Notes under the pieces: generated by a model | The model's database searches: none | What the model was told of the DNA's origin: nothing | What the model saw: only the letters and a program-made list of their open reading frames with translations | Source of the DNA: Marivita lacus | GTDB lineage: Bacteria; Pseudomonadota; Alphaproteobacteria; Rhodobacterales; Rhodobacteraceae | DNA length: 64,000 nucleotides | Reading direction: 5' to 3' | Assembly (NCBI RefSeq): GCF_014637725.1 | Contig: NZ_BMFC01000007.1 | Span: forward strand, 1-64,000 | Shown here: piece by piece, positions 1 to 9,344 of the stretch | How the letters are laid out: every line of letters begins with the position of its first letter | Position numbering within the stretch: the stretch's first letter is position 1 | Position numbers and translations under genes: made by a program

Positions 1-2
1 CC

Positions 3-101
3 GACATCATCGCCCGCATCTCCGATATGCCGGTCTCGCGCCTGCACGAGTTGCTGCCGTGGGAATGGGACGGGGCCACGCCCCTGGTCAAGGTCGCTTG
101 A
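3..101 (+). CDS. IS66-type transposase, C-terminal end (partial)
   Basis: The window opens inside a reading frame that ends at a TGA at 99-101. Its last 32 residues include the run SRLHELLPWEW, which matches the conserved C-terminal tail of IS66-family transposases (ISxLxELLPWxW). The rest of the gene lies upstream of the window, so completeness cannot be judged. It marks the left edge of the accessory region as IS-rich. Confidence 0.7.
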   Translation, partial: DIIARISDMPVSRLHELLPWEWDGATPLVKVA

Positions 102-638
102 CCGCGGCCTCCAGCGAATGCTTACTCCTCTCTTGATCAAGGCTCGATCGCGCGTGCTCAAGAGCCCTGCTGATTGGGCCAGTCACTGTCGATTTCCGTT
201 GGTCAGGACATAAGCGTCATCCGAAATGCGCACAGGGTCTCAGGTCGACCGATGGCTGGCAGCATCGCGTCAGCATGGGCAGCGCACCCTGCACCACTTC
301 ACTTTGCAAGGTGGCATGGGTCAGCAGAATTCCAATTCAAGGTGCATTGGATTGAGACCGCTCATGTCCAGGACCGAAGCCATCCTAAACTGAAGCAACC
401 GGTAAGGGAAGACGACGGTCAAGGTTGATGATCCAGTCGCTCACAACGCAGGCTTGGGTTCACCATTCAGATCTACAAAACAAGGAGCGACCTCGGAAAG
501 CGCGGCTAAATGCGCATCTGTAGTGTTAGGCATTGCAGGCTGATGCTTCCCATTATCCTCTCTTCGTGATTTGCTCAAATTCTGCAAATCACTTCAAGTA
601 ATTCTTTTCACAAGGTTGGTCTTGCGTGGTGTCACTCT
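102..638. other. Intergenic stretch, no recognisable gene
   Basis: Between the IS66 end and the 3' end of tctA I see no convincing gene. An 84-codon open frame at 174-428 has no recognisable motif and no good ribosome-binding site. The stretch probably holds IS-flanking DNA and the 3' region of the tct operon. I found no clear terminator hairpin. Confidence 0.5.
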
Positions 639-2150
639 TCATGCTGCACCTTTCGACCGCTTTGGGCGCAAAAGCTTAATTGCTGGAAGCAGGATCAAGA
701 TGATAGCAATCACGGTAATCGGACCTGCTATCGGCCTGGTGAAAAAGATCATTGGATCGCCCGATGACAAAAGCAGGGATTGGCGCATTGTAGGTTCGGC
801 AATCGGGCCAAGCACGATTGCAAGTACAGCAGGTGCAAGCGGATAGTCGAACTTGCGCAAGAAGAATGCAGCAAGCCCAAAAATTACGATCAGCCAGAGA
901 TCATGCAGGCTGCGCGATGCGGCAAACCCACCTACGATGGAGAGGACGAAAATCAGGGGTGCAAGGATGGTGAACGGCATCCGAAGCATCCAGACGAAGA
1001 GGGGGATGAAGGCGAGGTTGATGAAAAGCGCCGCAATGTTCGAGATGTAGAACGACCCGATCAAGCCCCACACAAATTCGCTCTCATCAACGAAAAGGCG
1101 GGGGCCAGGTGTCAGACCCCAGATCACCATGCCACCTAGCAAGATCGCCGTTGTTGGAGATCCCGGGATGCCCAATGTGAGCATCGGCAACATGGACCCT
1201 GTAGACGCGGCGTTGTTGGCAGCCTCAGGAGCTGCAACCCCGTCGGGCGACCCTTTGCCATATTCGTCACGGTTTTTTGAGACCATTTTGGCAACACCAT
1301 AGGACATCAGTGACCCCGGCGTGGCACCTGCGGCCGGCAAAACACCGACAAAGAAACCAAGAATCGAACCAATCCAAGTTCCTTTCCAGCCTCTTCGGAC
1401 TGCTTCCTTGGTGTCAGACAGCATGCCTTTTGCTGTCATTTTGGGATTTGTCGTCGTAACCTCCCCACGCGTCTGCTCGATGGTCCAAAGCATTTCCCCG
1501 ATGCCATAGACCCCGATGGCGAGCACGATGAAGCCTATCCCACGCAAAAAGCCCTGGATGTCAAAAAGCACGAGGCGCGGTTCGCCAGAGATGGTGTCAA
1601 ATCCGACGGTCGCCAGCACCAGACCAAGGCAGATCGAGAAGATCGTCTTGGGAATATCATCCCCACCAAGACCCACAAAGGTCGCAAAAGCCAAAAGCAT
1701 CAGTGCAAAGATCTCTGGAGGCCCGAATGAGAGCGCCATATTGGCAAGCAACGGGGCAAAGAGCGTAAACAGAATGTTTGCAACCGTGCCACCCACAAAA
1801 GAAGCCAGTGCCGCAGTCACCAATGCAAGACTGGCTCGCCCTTGGAGCGCCAAAGGTCGTCCGTCAAATGTTGTGGCAACCGCGGTAGATGCGCCGGGTA
1901 TTCCCATGGTTATCGATGAAATCGCACCGCCATACATGGCGCCATAATAGATTGCAGCAAGAAATATGATGGCGGAGCCCGGCGGAACCAGAAACGTGAT
2001 TGGCAAAAGAATTGCTACGCCGTTCACAGACCCCAGACCGGGCATTGCTCCGATGAAAAGACCGACCGTTACGCCAATCAAGATCAAAAGCAGATTGATC
2101 GGTTCAAGTGCAACTAAAATACCGTCGGCCAAAAATGACAGAACTTCCAT
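639..2150 (-). CDS. tctA: TctA-family large permease of a tripartite tricarboxylate transporter
   Basis: This 503-residue, very hydrophobic protein has the length and layout of TctA, the large inner-membrane subunit of the TTT family of binding-protein-dependent secondary transporters. It carries the family's glycine/proline-rich blocks, for example GAMPGLGSVNG near residue 35 and LPAAGATPGS in the middle. It is the last gene of the leftward Usp-TctC-TctB-TctA set, 24 bp after tctB. The complex imports a carboxylate with an ion gradient. The substrate cannot be read from sequence; tricarboxylates, tartrate and aromatic acids are all known for the family. Confidence 0.93.
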   Translation of the reverse strand: MEVLSFLADGILVALEPINLLLILIGVTVGLFIGAMPGLGSVNGVAILLPITFLVPPGSAIIFLAAIYYGAMYGGAISSITMGIPGASTAVATTFDGRPLALQGRASLALVTAALASFVGGTVANILFTLFAPLLANMALSFGPPEIFALMLLAFATFVGLGGDDIPKTIFSICLGLVLATVGFDTISGEPRLVLFDIQGFLRGIGFIVLAIGVYGIGEMLWTIEQTRGEVTTTNPKMTAKGMLSDTKEAVRRGWKGTWIGSILGFFVGVLPAAGATPGSLMSYGVAKMVSKNRDEYGKGSPDGVAAPEAANNAASTGSMLPMLTLGIPGSPTTAILLGGMVIWGLTPGPRLFVDESEFVWGLIGSFYISNIAALFINLAFIPLFVWMLRMPFTILAPLIFVLSIVGGFAASRSLHDLWLIVIFGLAAFFLRKFDYPLAPAVLAIVLGPIAEPTMRQSLLLSSGDPMIFFTRPIAGPITVIAIILILLPAIKLLRPKRSKGAA

Positions 2151-2174
2151 GGTGATCCTCGGTTCGGAGCTGGG

Positions 2175-2678
2175 TCAGTAAATGATGTCGTACATCAGAT
2201 CGAAAAATGGCTGCGTGAAGGGCAGACCTTGTGGCATCGAAATCTGCATCGCGCCCTCAAAAAAGAAGAACAACGCGAAGGGAAGGGTGACTGCCATCGT
2301 AAGCGTCAACATCCAAGAATGCCGACCCAGGAAGCGCAGGTAATAGACCAAGAACAGTCCAACCGCGCCATACATCGACACGATTGCAATCAATGCAACG
2401 AAGCCCACAATACCACCGCCGACAAGGATGACAGAGCGCCATCCAAAATCATCCATCAGTGGTTCATCCGATACCGAAGCAGGACTCTTGCCGCGCCACC
2501 AGTTCCAAGCAATGGCAACACAGCTCAGAAGCATACCGACTGACAACCAGAATGGCCAAAATCCGCCACCAGGGCCTTGGCCACGGATGTAGCCGATGGG
2601 AAGCTCGGTGCTCTTCCACATCAGATACATGGAAAAGAGGGCAAGGAGCCCTGCAAGTGATATTTCACCTTGGCGCAT
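2175..2678 (-). CDS. tctB: TctB-family small permease of a tripartite tricarboxylate transporter
   Basis: A 167-residue protein with about four hydrophobic segments, the expected size for TctB (DUF1468), the small membrane subunit. It starts with LSMYL/LWKSTELPIGYIRG-like sequence typical of the family and lies between tctC (26 bp upstream) and tctA (24 bp downstream). A purine-rich ribosome-binding site (GGAAAGGGGGCAGAG) precedes the ATG. It is predicted to form the membrane complex with TctA. Family assignment rests on size, topology and context. Confidence 0.88.
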   Translation of the reverse strand: MRQGEISLAGLLALFSMYLMWKSTELPIGYIRGQGPGGGFWPFWLSVGMLLSCVAIAWNWWRGKSPASVSDEPLMDDFGWRSVILVGGGIVGFVALIAIVSMYGAVGLFLVYYLRFLGRHSWMLTLTMAVTLPFALFFFFEGAMQISMPQGLPFTQPFFDLMYDIIY

Positions 2679-2704
2679 CTCTGCCCCCTTTCCTTAGGTT
2701 TGGC

Positions 2705-3676
2705 TTAGCCGTCAATTTCGGACAGAAGCTTGCGATGGTTTGCAACTTGGGTTGCCCAATATGCCCGCGTTTGCGCTTCATCCATCGGCAGAGGGGACAG
2801 GCTTTCAGAGGTCAGATAGGATTGCCAATCCTCACTTTCATAGACCTTGCCGAAGACGTCGCGGTAATAAGCTGCGGCTTCGTCAGACATGCCTGGCGCA
2901 CCAACGATGGCACGCTGATTGTAGTATGAAAAGTCATGCCCCTTTTCCTTCATGGTTGGCACGTCGGGGAAGGTTTCCATACGCTCGTCAGAAAAGACCA
3001 GAAGTGGCACAAAGTCGCCCGCCTCGTAAAAACCCTTGGCTTCGGCTGGATTGTTCACAGTTGCCATGATCTGCTGGCCAGCGAGGTCCTTTGCCACCGC
3101 ACCGCCGCCGTCATACGGAATGTACTTGATATCAAGGCCAAAGGCGCCGGACATGTAAGCGATCACAATCGAGTCTTCCTGACCGGTGCCAGTGCCCCCC
3201 ATGACGTACTCACCGTCCATTTCCTTGACCTTCGCGATAAACTCTTCAAAGGTCGTGATGCCAGAGTCCTTGTGGACCCAAAGCACGAAAGGATCGACGC
3301 CCATCATGGTGATCGGTGTAAAGGCTTCAATATCGACGCCCAAACCTTCTTGACGGATCGGCGTTGTGTAAAACGAGTTGAGCGTGACCATCAGAGTATG
3401 GTCCGCGTCGCGGGCATCTTTAAGGTGCAATAGCGACTCCGCGCCCGAGCCGCCACCGCGGTTGGTCGGGACCAGCGGGCGGCTCATCATGTCATTCGCT
3501 TCGACAACGGACTGCACGAAACGCGCGATCTGATCGGCGCCGCCACCGGGGCCTGCCATGATCGTGAAATCAATGGGGCGTTTGGGCTGCCACTCCTGGG
3601 CCAGAGCTGAAATCGGCAGTGTCGCAAGGGCAGTGCCTGCAGCCATTCCCAGGAAAAATCTTTTGGTCAGTTTCAT
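2705..3676 (-). CDS. tctC: TctC-family periplasmic substrate-binding protein
   Basis: A 323-residue protein with an N-terminal signal peptide (MKLTKRFFLGMAAGTALATL, cleavage likely after ALA). The mature part begins QEWQPKRPIDFTIMAGPGGGAD, the Bug/TctC signature in which the glycine-rich loop binds a carboxylate. Further family features are GTGTGQEDS near residue 160 and the C-terminal ESLSPLPM region. A strong ribosome-binding site (GGGAGGAG) precedes the ATG. It delivers an unknown carboxylate to TctAB. The Usp gene lies 116 bp upstream in the same direction. Confidence 0.93.
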   Translation of the reverse strand: MKLTKRFFLGMAAGTALATLPISALAQEWQPKRPIDFTIMAGPGGGADQIARFVQSVVEANDMMSRPLVPTNRGGGSGAESLLHLKDARDADHTLMVTLNSFYTTPIRQEGLGVDIEAFTPITMMGVDPFVLWVHKDSGITTFEEFIAKVKEMDGEYVMGGTGTGQEDSIVIAYMSGAFGLDIKYIPYDGGGAVAKDLAGQQIMATVNNPAEAKGFYEAGDFVPLLVFSDERMETFPDVPTMKEKGHDFSYYNQRAIVGAPGMSDEAAAYYRDVFGKVYESEDWQSYLTSESLSPLPMDEAQTRAYWATQVANHRKLLSEIDG

Positions 3677-3792
3677 AGTGTACTCCTCCCTAAAATGCCC
3701 GGTTTCCCGGACCAGTCGTTTCCGCGTAATGTGCGGGCTTCGGATTTGGGGATTGCCCCCGTCGTCGGCCTTGGTGCGGCCAAAGAGATGAT

Positions 3793-4644
3793 TCAGTGCG
3801 CCATCAAGATGGGCATCTCTGTCTTGTCCACGATGCGCTCGGTGTTGCCCCCGAAGAGCATTTCCGTCTCGTGGCTGTGGCTGTAGGCTCCAATAACGAG
3901 CAGGCTGGCCCCAACACTTTTGCTTGTCTCGAGAAGTTCGGTCGCGGCGTCTTTGCCCTTGAAGCGTACAACCTCAGCAATGATGCCGCGGAGCGCGTAG
4001 TAATCCACGAGCTCTTCTACTGTTGGTCCGTGGGACTGCACCTTTCCACCAGTCAAGATACTGACGCGCTTGGCCGCGTGGACAATATCCAAAGATGATG
4101 CAACGGCGCGGGCAGCAGGCAGTGATCCATTCCAGCCGACCGCCACATGCTGTGCGAAGGTTTCGTCAGGCTGCAACTGTCCCGGACAGATCAGCACAGG
4201 GCGGCCCGCCCCATAAAGCGCGGCCTTCAAAGAGCTTTGACCGAGGTTGCGTTCACGCTGGGGCTTTGGCAGAACGATAAGATCAGACAGCCGACCGGCG
4301 TGCTTGACAACATCGGCCATTCGGCCGTGCACTTCTGCAAAGGTGCACGTCGCCGTGCCATCTACAATGGCGTTTTCCTCCAGCCCGAAATCCTGCGCCA
4401 AACGGTGCAGTATTTTCCGGAGATGGTCTTCCTGACGGTTCGCAAGCTCAACTGCCTGCTCAACCATCACCTTGCGCGCGAAATCGCTCAGGGCAATGCC
4501 CGGCGGGATCAGATCATTGGCTTGTGCACGGCAATGTACGACATTGACCTGTGCTTGGTGTTGCTTTGCGAGTTCTGCCGCATGAGCAAGCACAGTCGCA
4601 ACCATGCCATCACCGCGCACCGGGACCAAAATGGATTTCAACAT
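3793..4644 (-). CDS. Tandem-domain universal stress protein (UspA family)
   Basis: A 283-residue cytoplasmic protein with two UspA-like halves. The second half ends with GAYSHSHETEMLFGG followed by NTERIV, the conserved C-terminal block of Usp proteins near the nucleotide-binding loop. The first half begins MLKSILVPVRGD, as is usual for the family. An AGGAGAG ribosome-binding site lies upstream. It is the first gene of the leftward set with tctCBA, so it is probably co-transcribed, but the 116-bp gap before tctC may hold a second promoter. Its role in relation to transport is inferred from context only. Confidence 0.88.
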   Translation of the reverse strand: MLKSILVPVRGDGMVATVLAHAAELAKQHQAQVNVVHCRAQANDLIPPGIALSDFARKVMVEQAVELANRQEDHLRKILHRLAQDFGLEENAIVDGTATCTFAEVHGRMADVVKHAGRLSDLIVLPKPQRERNLGQSSLKAALYGAGRPVLICPGQLQPDETFAQHVAVGWNGSLPAARAVASSLDIVHAAKRVSILTGGKVQSHGPTVEELVDYYALRGIIAEVVRFKGKDAATELLETSKSVGASLLVIGAYSHSHETEMLFGGNTERIVDKTEMPILMAH

Positions 4645-5050
4645 CGCCCGAGATCTCTCCTGCCTTTTTAAGTCGCTCTAGATCCGCGGTCTCATCTGGC
4701 GAAACATGCCATTTGACTAAAACGCCGTCCCTGTTGTTCACGTCAAACTATGCGCAGGATTGTTTCGTCAAGAAATAAATTATTGAAATTTCCTTGCGCA
4801 CTCATTTTTGCTAAGTTTTTAAGCCTTTGTTAAACGTATATTTTTCTGTATCCAAAGGTATACCACGCTTTTGGGAAGCACAGGGTGCTCGTTCTGAACC
4901 AACAACGAGCAATCCGACACTGTTCAAATTCGAATCGTGCATGCACAGCTGTCGGCCTGATCCTTCTGCGCTCGGCTGACGCCGTCGAGGATGATCGGAT
5001 CAAACCTGGCGAGGGTGGCCGCCTCTGGCGCAAGATCCCGGCGTATTGTT
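4645..5050. other. AT-rich upstream region and unrecognised coding-like fragment
   Basis: The first part (about 4645-4860) is AT-rich and should hold the promoter of the leftward usp-tctCBA operon; a TTGACG-like -35 can be seen at about 4763-4768 on the minus strand, but no convincing -10 was fixed. From about 4925 to 5115 the minus strand has an open frame reading FDPIILDGVSRAQKDQ and SLNTDMAQGF. It looks coding-like, but I do not recognise it. It may be a gene remnant next to the ISL3 remnant. Confidence 0.4.
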
Positions 5051-5704
5051 TCAAACCCCTGCGCCATGTCTGTGTTCAGGGATGAGAAGACGCGCTTGCC
5101 AGCCTCGACGAGAGCATGGCCCTGGTGGCGCTTCCGATTTCAGCCACTTTGCCACGCTACGGCGCTTGAACCCGGTCCGTCGTTCGATCTCGCTGCAAGA
5201 CGGCCGCTCCTCTCGAAGCGCATTTATCGTTGTGGAGATTTCTTTTCGGGACCCGCGATGGGCCAAGCATGACCGCTGCAGGTCAATGTGTGTGCTGATG
5301 TTGCTCGCATCTGGCAGAAGCGCTCGGCAGGCTGCGCGACCATGCAGGTTCATCTGTTCTTCGATGGCCTGTCGCAGATCTTGTACAAGACGGACCCTGT
5401 CAGCGGCTTGCAGAGCCTGAGGGGCGCCTTCGTGAGCGGCCTTTGCATAAAGGCCGCAACGGTCCCTGCTGACCAACTGAAAACGTCCGGTGCGGGCAAG
5501 CGGACACCAACATTGGCGGCGGCAAACCTGGAGTGCCACTGTCACACCGTCTCCATGTGCGGGAAAATCCTGCAGCCGCCGATGCCACCATCGGTGACGG
5601 CTTGGAGAATGCAACCGACAGTCCGGGCCGATGCCCCCTGTGTCAGAGGGCCTGATACAAGCCACCCGCCGGTATCGCTTGCTCAACGCTTTGAGCGGAA
5701 ACAT
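5051..5704 (-). pseudogene. ISL3-family transposase remnant
   Basis: The minus strand encodes a broken relative of ISL3-family (IS204/IS1001/IS1165) transposases. Recognisable blocks are LVSRDRCGLYAKAA and LQAADRVRLVQDL (about 5351-5476), which match the family's RDRxxxYAxA and VADRWHLLxNL region around the second catalytic aspartate. Further on, EIERRTGFKRRSVAKWL matches the later helix-turn-helix segment. The start-side sequence is scrambled by frameshifts and no intact start or full DDE triad remains, so it is presumably inactive. Confidence 0.55.
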
Positions 5705-6167
5705 CGCTCCCGGGCGAGCGGTGCTTCTTCGAATGCACGGCTAGCCCGCCCGAATATTCCAATTTCAGGATAGGTGCGCCCCACAGGTTGAGGCAGAGCT
5801 GATTAAGGGGCAACGCGACAACAAGCAAACTAGCGTCGAAGGCGAAATGCTGTTCATCTTTGGGCTGTTCCAAGTCGCATGAAGCAGCCAGCCGCCTCGA
5901 CACACGAGTGTCCAACGACGACTACCGCAGCAGTCCCGTTTGAACCTGATACGTGACATGACCATGGCGAGGACCCCGAAGCAGTCTCGGTGCCGGTTAA
6001 AGCGGCTATTTTGTTACGAACCGGTTGACCACTCGCCCACGAAAACGCGTCCCAAATGATGCAGATCAGTTTGGTGATTGATGGCGGTCGCTATCGTACA
6101 ACTTTGGCAGATCTGGTTCGAAGCGCGAAACGGTTCAGGGATGGGAGCGGCGAAACTGGAGCAGAAC
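5705..6167. other. Gap between ISL3 remnant and exporter operon
   Basis: No intact gene is seen. The left part may be further ISL3 debris, because cysteine- and arginine-rich frames continue on the minus strand. The right part is the upstream region of the exporter operon and contains a Crp/Fnr-type palindrome at 6055-6070, listed separately. Confidence 0.4.
6055..6070. promoter_or_regulatory. Crp/Fnr-type palindrome upstream of exporter operon
   Basis: AATGAT-GCAG-ATCAGT has a perfect TGAT-N4-ATCA core, the layout of FNR/DNR/FixK-type sites. It lies about 100 bp before the ATG at 6168. It belongs to a set of similar boxes in this window (23065, 24170, 24861, 25807, 27955, 36643, 37299), which makes it more credible than a single match. 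Confidence 0.5.
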
Positions 6168-7331
6168 ATGACGAAGGTTTCTTCGGATCGGGACACCAAG
6201 GCACCGATCCCTTCCGCTCGGCTATCAGACACGTCCGGCCTGCCTGCCCTGCGTCCGGAGGCACCATCCTCTGCCGCGCCGGGCCGGGTGCGGCGGCGCG
6301 TCTGGCCTTGGGGTGTGGCGCTTGGTCTTGCTCTCGCGGGGGCTGCCGCGCTCTATCTGCAACCCTGGTCCAATGCGCCTGTTGCGGTTGTCGTGGAAAC
6401 GGTTGAACTGGCGCCGGTTACGCGGGTTCTTGCCGTCAATGGCCGCATCGCCGCCCTGCATTCGGTTGATATACGCGCGCTGGCGGGCGGCACATTACGC
6501 GATCTGCCCCTGGCCGAGGGCGACAGCGTGAGGCAGGGCGACATCCTGGCCCGCATCGATGCCGCAAACCAGCAAGCGATCCTGCGGCAGGCGGTGGCGG
6601 GGCTGGATGCCGCGCTGGTGTCCGAGGCGCGAGCGCAGGATGCGCTGGACCGGGCCGTGGCGCTGGGGCAGAACATCGCCCGCACCGAACGCGACGCCGC
6701 CGAACGCGCGCTTTTGACTGCCGCGCAAGAAGTGGCGCGCGCCACCGCACAGGTCGATCAGGCGCAAGTGCACCTGGACAACCATACGCTGCACGCGCCG
6801 ATGGCCGGAACGGTGCTGGCGCTGAATGTCGAGCCGGGACAGACCATCGACCCGGCGACCATTTTGATGACCCTTGCTAACCTCGACCAGCTGATCGTCG
6901 AGACCGATGTGGACGAGGCCTATGCGACGCAGATCCGCGCGGGCCAGCCTGCTGTCCTGCAATTGGCGGGCGAGGCTGTGACACGCCCAGGTCGGGTCAG
7001 CTACGTGTCGCGACGCGTCGATGCAGGCACTGGCGGATTGGCGGTGGAGCTGTCCCTTGACGCGGTGGTGCGCGCACCTGTCGGGCTGACCGTGAGCACG
7101 AATATCGTGGTCGATGAAAGGTCCGCCGCGATCACCGCGCCGCGTGCCGCCATCGACGGGGAGGCTGTTTTCGTCGTGACCGATGGGGTCGCCACCCGCC
7201 GCCCCGTGGCCGTGATCGACTGGCCCGCCGCGCGGCTGATCGTGACCGAGGGGCTGGAGCCGGGGGATGCTCTGATCACCGACGCCGCAGGTCTGGCGGA
7301 CGGGCAGGCGGTCCGGGTCACGGTGCCCTGA
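6168..7331 (+). CDS. HlyD/DevB-type periplasmic adaptor (membrane fusion protein)
   Basis: The start at 6168 (MTKVSSDRD) is chosen because GGAG lies 7 bases upstream; longer in-frame starts at 6078 and 6141 lack this. The 387-residue protein has one N-terminal transmembrane helix (WGVALGLALAGAAALYL). A split biotinyl-lipoyl domain follows, with a coiled-coil hairpin between its halves (roughly residues 120-190, ending in HAPMAGTVL), then beta-barrel domains. It should link an inner-membrane ABC transporter to an outer-membrane channel. The operon order adaptor-permease-ATPase matches cyanobacterial devBCA. No outer-membrane partner is seen nearby. Confidence 0.9.
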   Translation: MTKVSSDRDTKAPIPSARLSDTSGLPALRPEAPSSAAPGRVRRRVWPWGVALGLALAGAAALYLQPWSNAPVAVVVETVELAPVTRVLAVNGRIAALHSVDIRALAGGTLRDLPLAEGDSVRQGDILARIDAANQQAILRQAVAGLDAALVSEARAQDALDRAVALGQNIARTERDAAERALLTAAQEVARATAQVDQAQVHLDNHTLHAPMAGTVLALNVEPGQTIDPATILMTLANLDQLIVETDVDEAYATQIRAGQPAVLQLAGEAVTRPGRVSYVSRRVDAGTGGLAVELSLDAVVRAPVGLTVSTNIVVDERSAAITAPRAAIDGEAVFVVTDGVATRRPVAVIDWPAARLIVTEGLEPGDALITDAAGLADGQAVRVTVP

Positions 7332-8536
7332 TGCTGTACGGACTCAAGATCGCGACCCGCTACCTGACAGCCAGCAAGGCGCAGACAGCACTTCTGGTGC
7401 TGGGTGTCGCGGTGGGGGTGTTCATCTTCATCTTCATGTCGGCGCTCATCGGCGGTCTGGCGGAATTCATCCTGTCGCGCACCGTGGGTGACATCAGCCA
7501 TATCACGATCCAAGCCGAAGACCCCGATCCGGCGGTTCTGATCGACGACGATGGTCATGTGCTGGCCGCCATCGAACGCGGCCGCGCACGCACCGCGACC
7601 CTGCCCGATGCCGCCACCTATCTGCCCCTGATCAAGAGCGTGCCAGGTGTCGTCGCCGTGTCGCCCCAGATCGGTGGAGCGGGGTTTCTGGCACGCGGCG
7701 CGCAGGTGGCGCAGGTCAGCGTCACCGGGCTGGAACCGGGGCGCGAATCCGCGATCCTGAACCTGCGCGGCTACATCGTCGAAGGGTCGGAACGGCTGGG
7801 ATCCGGCATCGTCGTTCTGGGCGAGACACTGGCCGACGACCTGTCGCTTCGGTTGGGCCAGACGCTGCGCCTGCAATCCTCGACGGGGGCGTCGGCGGTC
7901 CTGACGGTGGGGGGCATCTATGACACCGGCAACGGCATGATCGACGGCAGCAGCGTCTATGTCAGCCTGCCGACCGCGCGCACGCTCTTCGCGCTTCCGC
8001 AAGGCGTCACGCGGATCGAGATCAAGCTTTCGGACCTCAATGCCGCCGATACCACGGCGCTGCGGATCGCGGCGCTGACGGGGCTTGATGCGGTGCCCTG
8101 GACCGACGGGGCCGAACAGTTGATGGAGGCGCTCGATGCGCAGGCGCAGACAGGCTATTTCCTCAAGACCTTCGCGCTCATCACCATCGTGATCGGTGTT
8201 GCCTCGGCACTCCTTCTGTCCACCTATCGCCGCCGCCCAGAGATCGGGATCATGCGGGCGATGGGGGCGGGGCGGGGCTTTGTGATCTTCGTCTTCGTCA
8301 CCCAAGGCGCATTGGTCGGACTTCTGGGCGGTCTGTCGGGTGCTGCGCTGGGGTACCTGGCGCTCTTGCCTTTCCCGTCGCGCGACGCGTTCGAGGCGGG
8401 AACCCTGCCGATGGACATCACCCAGGGGTCTTACGGGCTGGCCATCACCCTGACGGTGATCGGCGCGATCCTTGCGTCGATCCTGCCCGCACGGTCGGCG
8501 GCACGGGTCGATCCTGTCACGGCGATCGGGCAATGA
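7331..8536 (+). CDS. FtsX/MacB-like ABC permease (DevC-type)
   Basis: A 401-residue protein with one N-terminal helix (ALLVLGVAVGVFIFIFMSAL), a large periplasmic domain of about 220 residues and three C-terminal helices. This is the FtsX/MacB/DevC permease topology. The cytoplasmic loop STYRRRPEIGIMRAMGAG carries the family's coupling motif. Its ATG overlaps the adaptor's TGA by one base, and its own stop overlaps the ATPase start, so the three genes are translationally coupled. The exported substrate is unknown; relatives move glycolipids, lipoproteins, peptides or macrolides. Confidence 0.92.
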   Translation: MLYGLKIATRYLTASKAQTALLVLGVAVGVFIFIFMSALIGGLAEFILSRTVGDISHITIQAEDPDPAVLIDDDGHVLAAIERGRARTATLPDAATYLPLIKSVPGVVAVSPQIGGAGFLARGAQVAQVSVTGLEPGRESAILNLRGYIVEGSERLGSGIVVLGETLADDLSLRLGQTLRLQSSTGASAVLTVGGIYDTGNGMIDGSSVYVSLPTARTLFALPQGVTRIEIKLSDLNAADTTALRIAALTGLDAVPWTDGAEQLMEALDAQAQTGYFLKTFALITIVIGVASALLLSTYRRRPEIGIMRAMGAGRGFVIFVFVTQGALVGLLGGLSGAALGYLALLPFPSRDAFEAGTLPMDITQGSYGLAITLTVIGAILASILPARSAARVDPVTAIGQ

Positions 8537-9210
8537 CCGCGCTGCTCGAGGTTTCGGATCTCTTCAAGACCTTCGGGTCGGGCGAGGCGGAAACCCGCGT
8601 TCTGCGCGGCCTGTCGCTGACCCTTGCGGTGGGAGAGATGGCAGCCCTTCTTGGCCCATCAGGGTCGGGCAAGAGCACGCTTCTGACCATTCTCGGCACG
8701 CTGATGAAACCGACATCGGGCTGCTATACCATGCTGGGACAGGACCTCGTGACAGCCGACGACCGTGCGCTGACCGAATTTCGCAACCGTCATATCGGGT
8801 TCGTCTTCCAGTTCCACAATCTGCTGCCCGATTTCACCGCGCTGGAAAACGTTGTGTTCCCGACCGCCGTCCGCGAGGGGCGCGAGACGGAGCAGGCACG
8901 CGAACGTGGGCGCGAGCTCTTGGTGCGGATGGGCCTTGAAGCGCGCGTCGATTTCCCGTCGGCCAACCTGTCGGGCGGGCAAAAACAGCGCGTCGCCGTG
9001 GCCCGCGCGCTGATGAACCGGCCCGAGCTGGTACTTGCGGATGAGCCCACCGGCAATCTTGACCGCGACTCGGCCATGCAGGTGATGGACCTGATCGCCG
9101 AAATCAACCGCGACGAGGGCACGACATTCCTGATCTCGACCCATGACGAGAAGATCGCAAGCCTCTGCGCCCGGCAGATCGTTGTGGGCGACGGTCTGGT
9201 CACAGGCTGA
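8533..9210 (+). CDS. ABC transporter ATPase (LolD/MacB/DevA family)
   Basis: A 225-residue nucleotide-binding protein. Walker A is GPSGSGKST (about residue 40), the Q-loop lies in FVFQFHNLLPDFTALENV, the ABC signature is LSGGQKQR, Walker B is LVLADEPTGNLD and the switch histidine is in STHDEK. The sequence around the Q-loop is typical of the LolD/MacB group. It overlaps the permease gene by 4 bp (ATGA). It powers the exporter formed with the two preceding gene products. Confidence 0.95.
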   Translation: MTALLEVSDLFKTFGSGEAETRVLRGLSLTLAVGEMAALLGPSGSGKSTLLTILGTLMKPTSGCYTMLGQDLVTADDRALTEFRNRHIGFVFQFHNLLPDFTALENVVFPTAVREGRETEQARERGRELLVRMGLEARVDFPSANLSGGQKQRVAVARALMNRPELVLADEPTGNLDRDSAMQVMDLIAEINRDEGTTFLISTHDEKIASLCARQIVVGDGLVTG

Positions 9211-9228
9211 CCGTTTGTGTCCGGTCTC

Positions 9229-9246
9229 CTGTTTCGTTAGAAACAG
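9229..9246. repeat. Short perfect inverted repeat after the exporter operon
   Basis: CTGTTTC-GTTA-GAAACAG forms a 7-bp stem with a 4-base loop, 19 bases after the ATPase stop. There is no T-run after it, so it is at best a weak terminator. It could instead be an mRNA-end hairpin or an operator for the next gene at 9345. Confidence 0.4.
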
Positions 9247-9344
9247 ATGATCGAGGTTAGCAGATGGGTGGCACGAATGTGGCACTCTGCACTCACAGGT
9301 CGTGGATGACATCTGCGGCGCAACGCATCGAAAGGCGACCGGAC

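Noticed and set aside
174-428. An 84-codon open frame after the IS66 end.
   Set aside because: It has no ribosome-binding site, motif or homologous pattern that I recognise.
7001-8533. A 510-codon minus-strand frame.
   Set aside because: It is antisense to the permease and adaptor genes and reads as Arg/Asp/Gln-rich shadow sequence.
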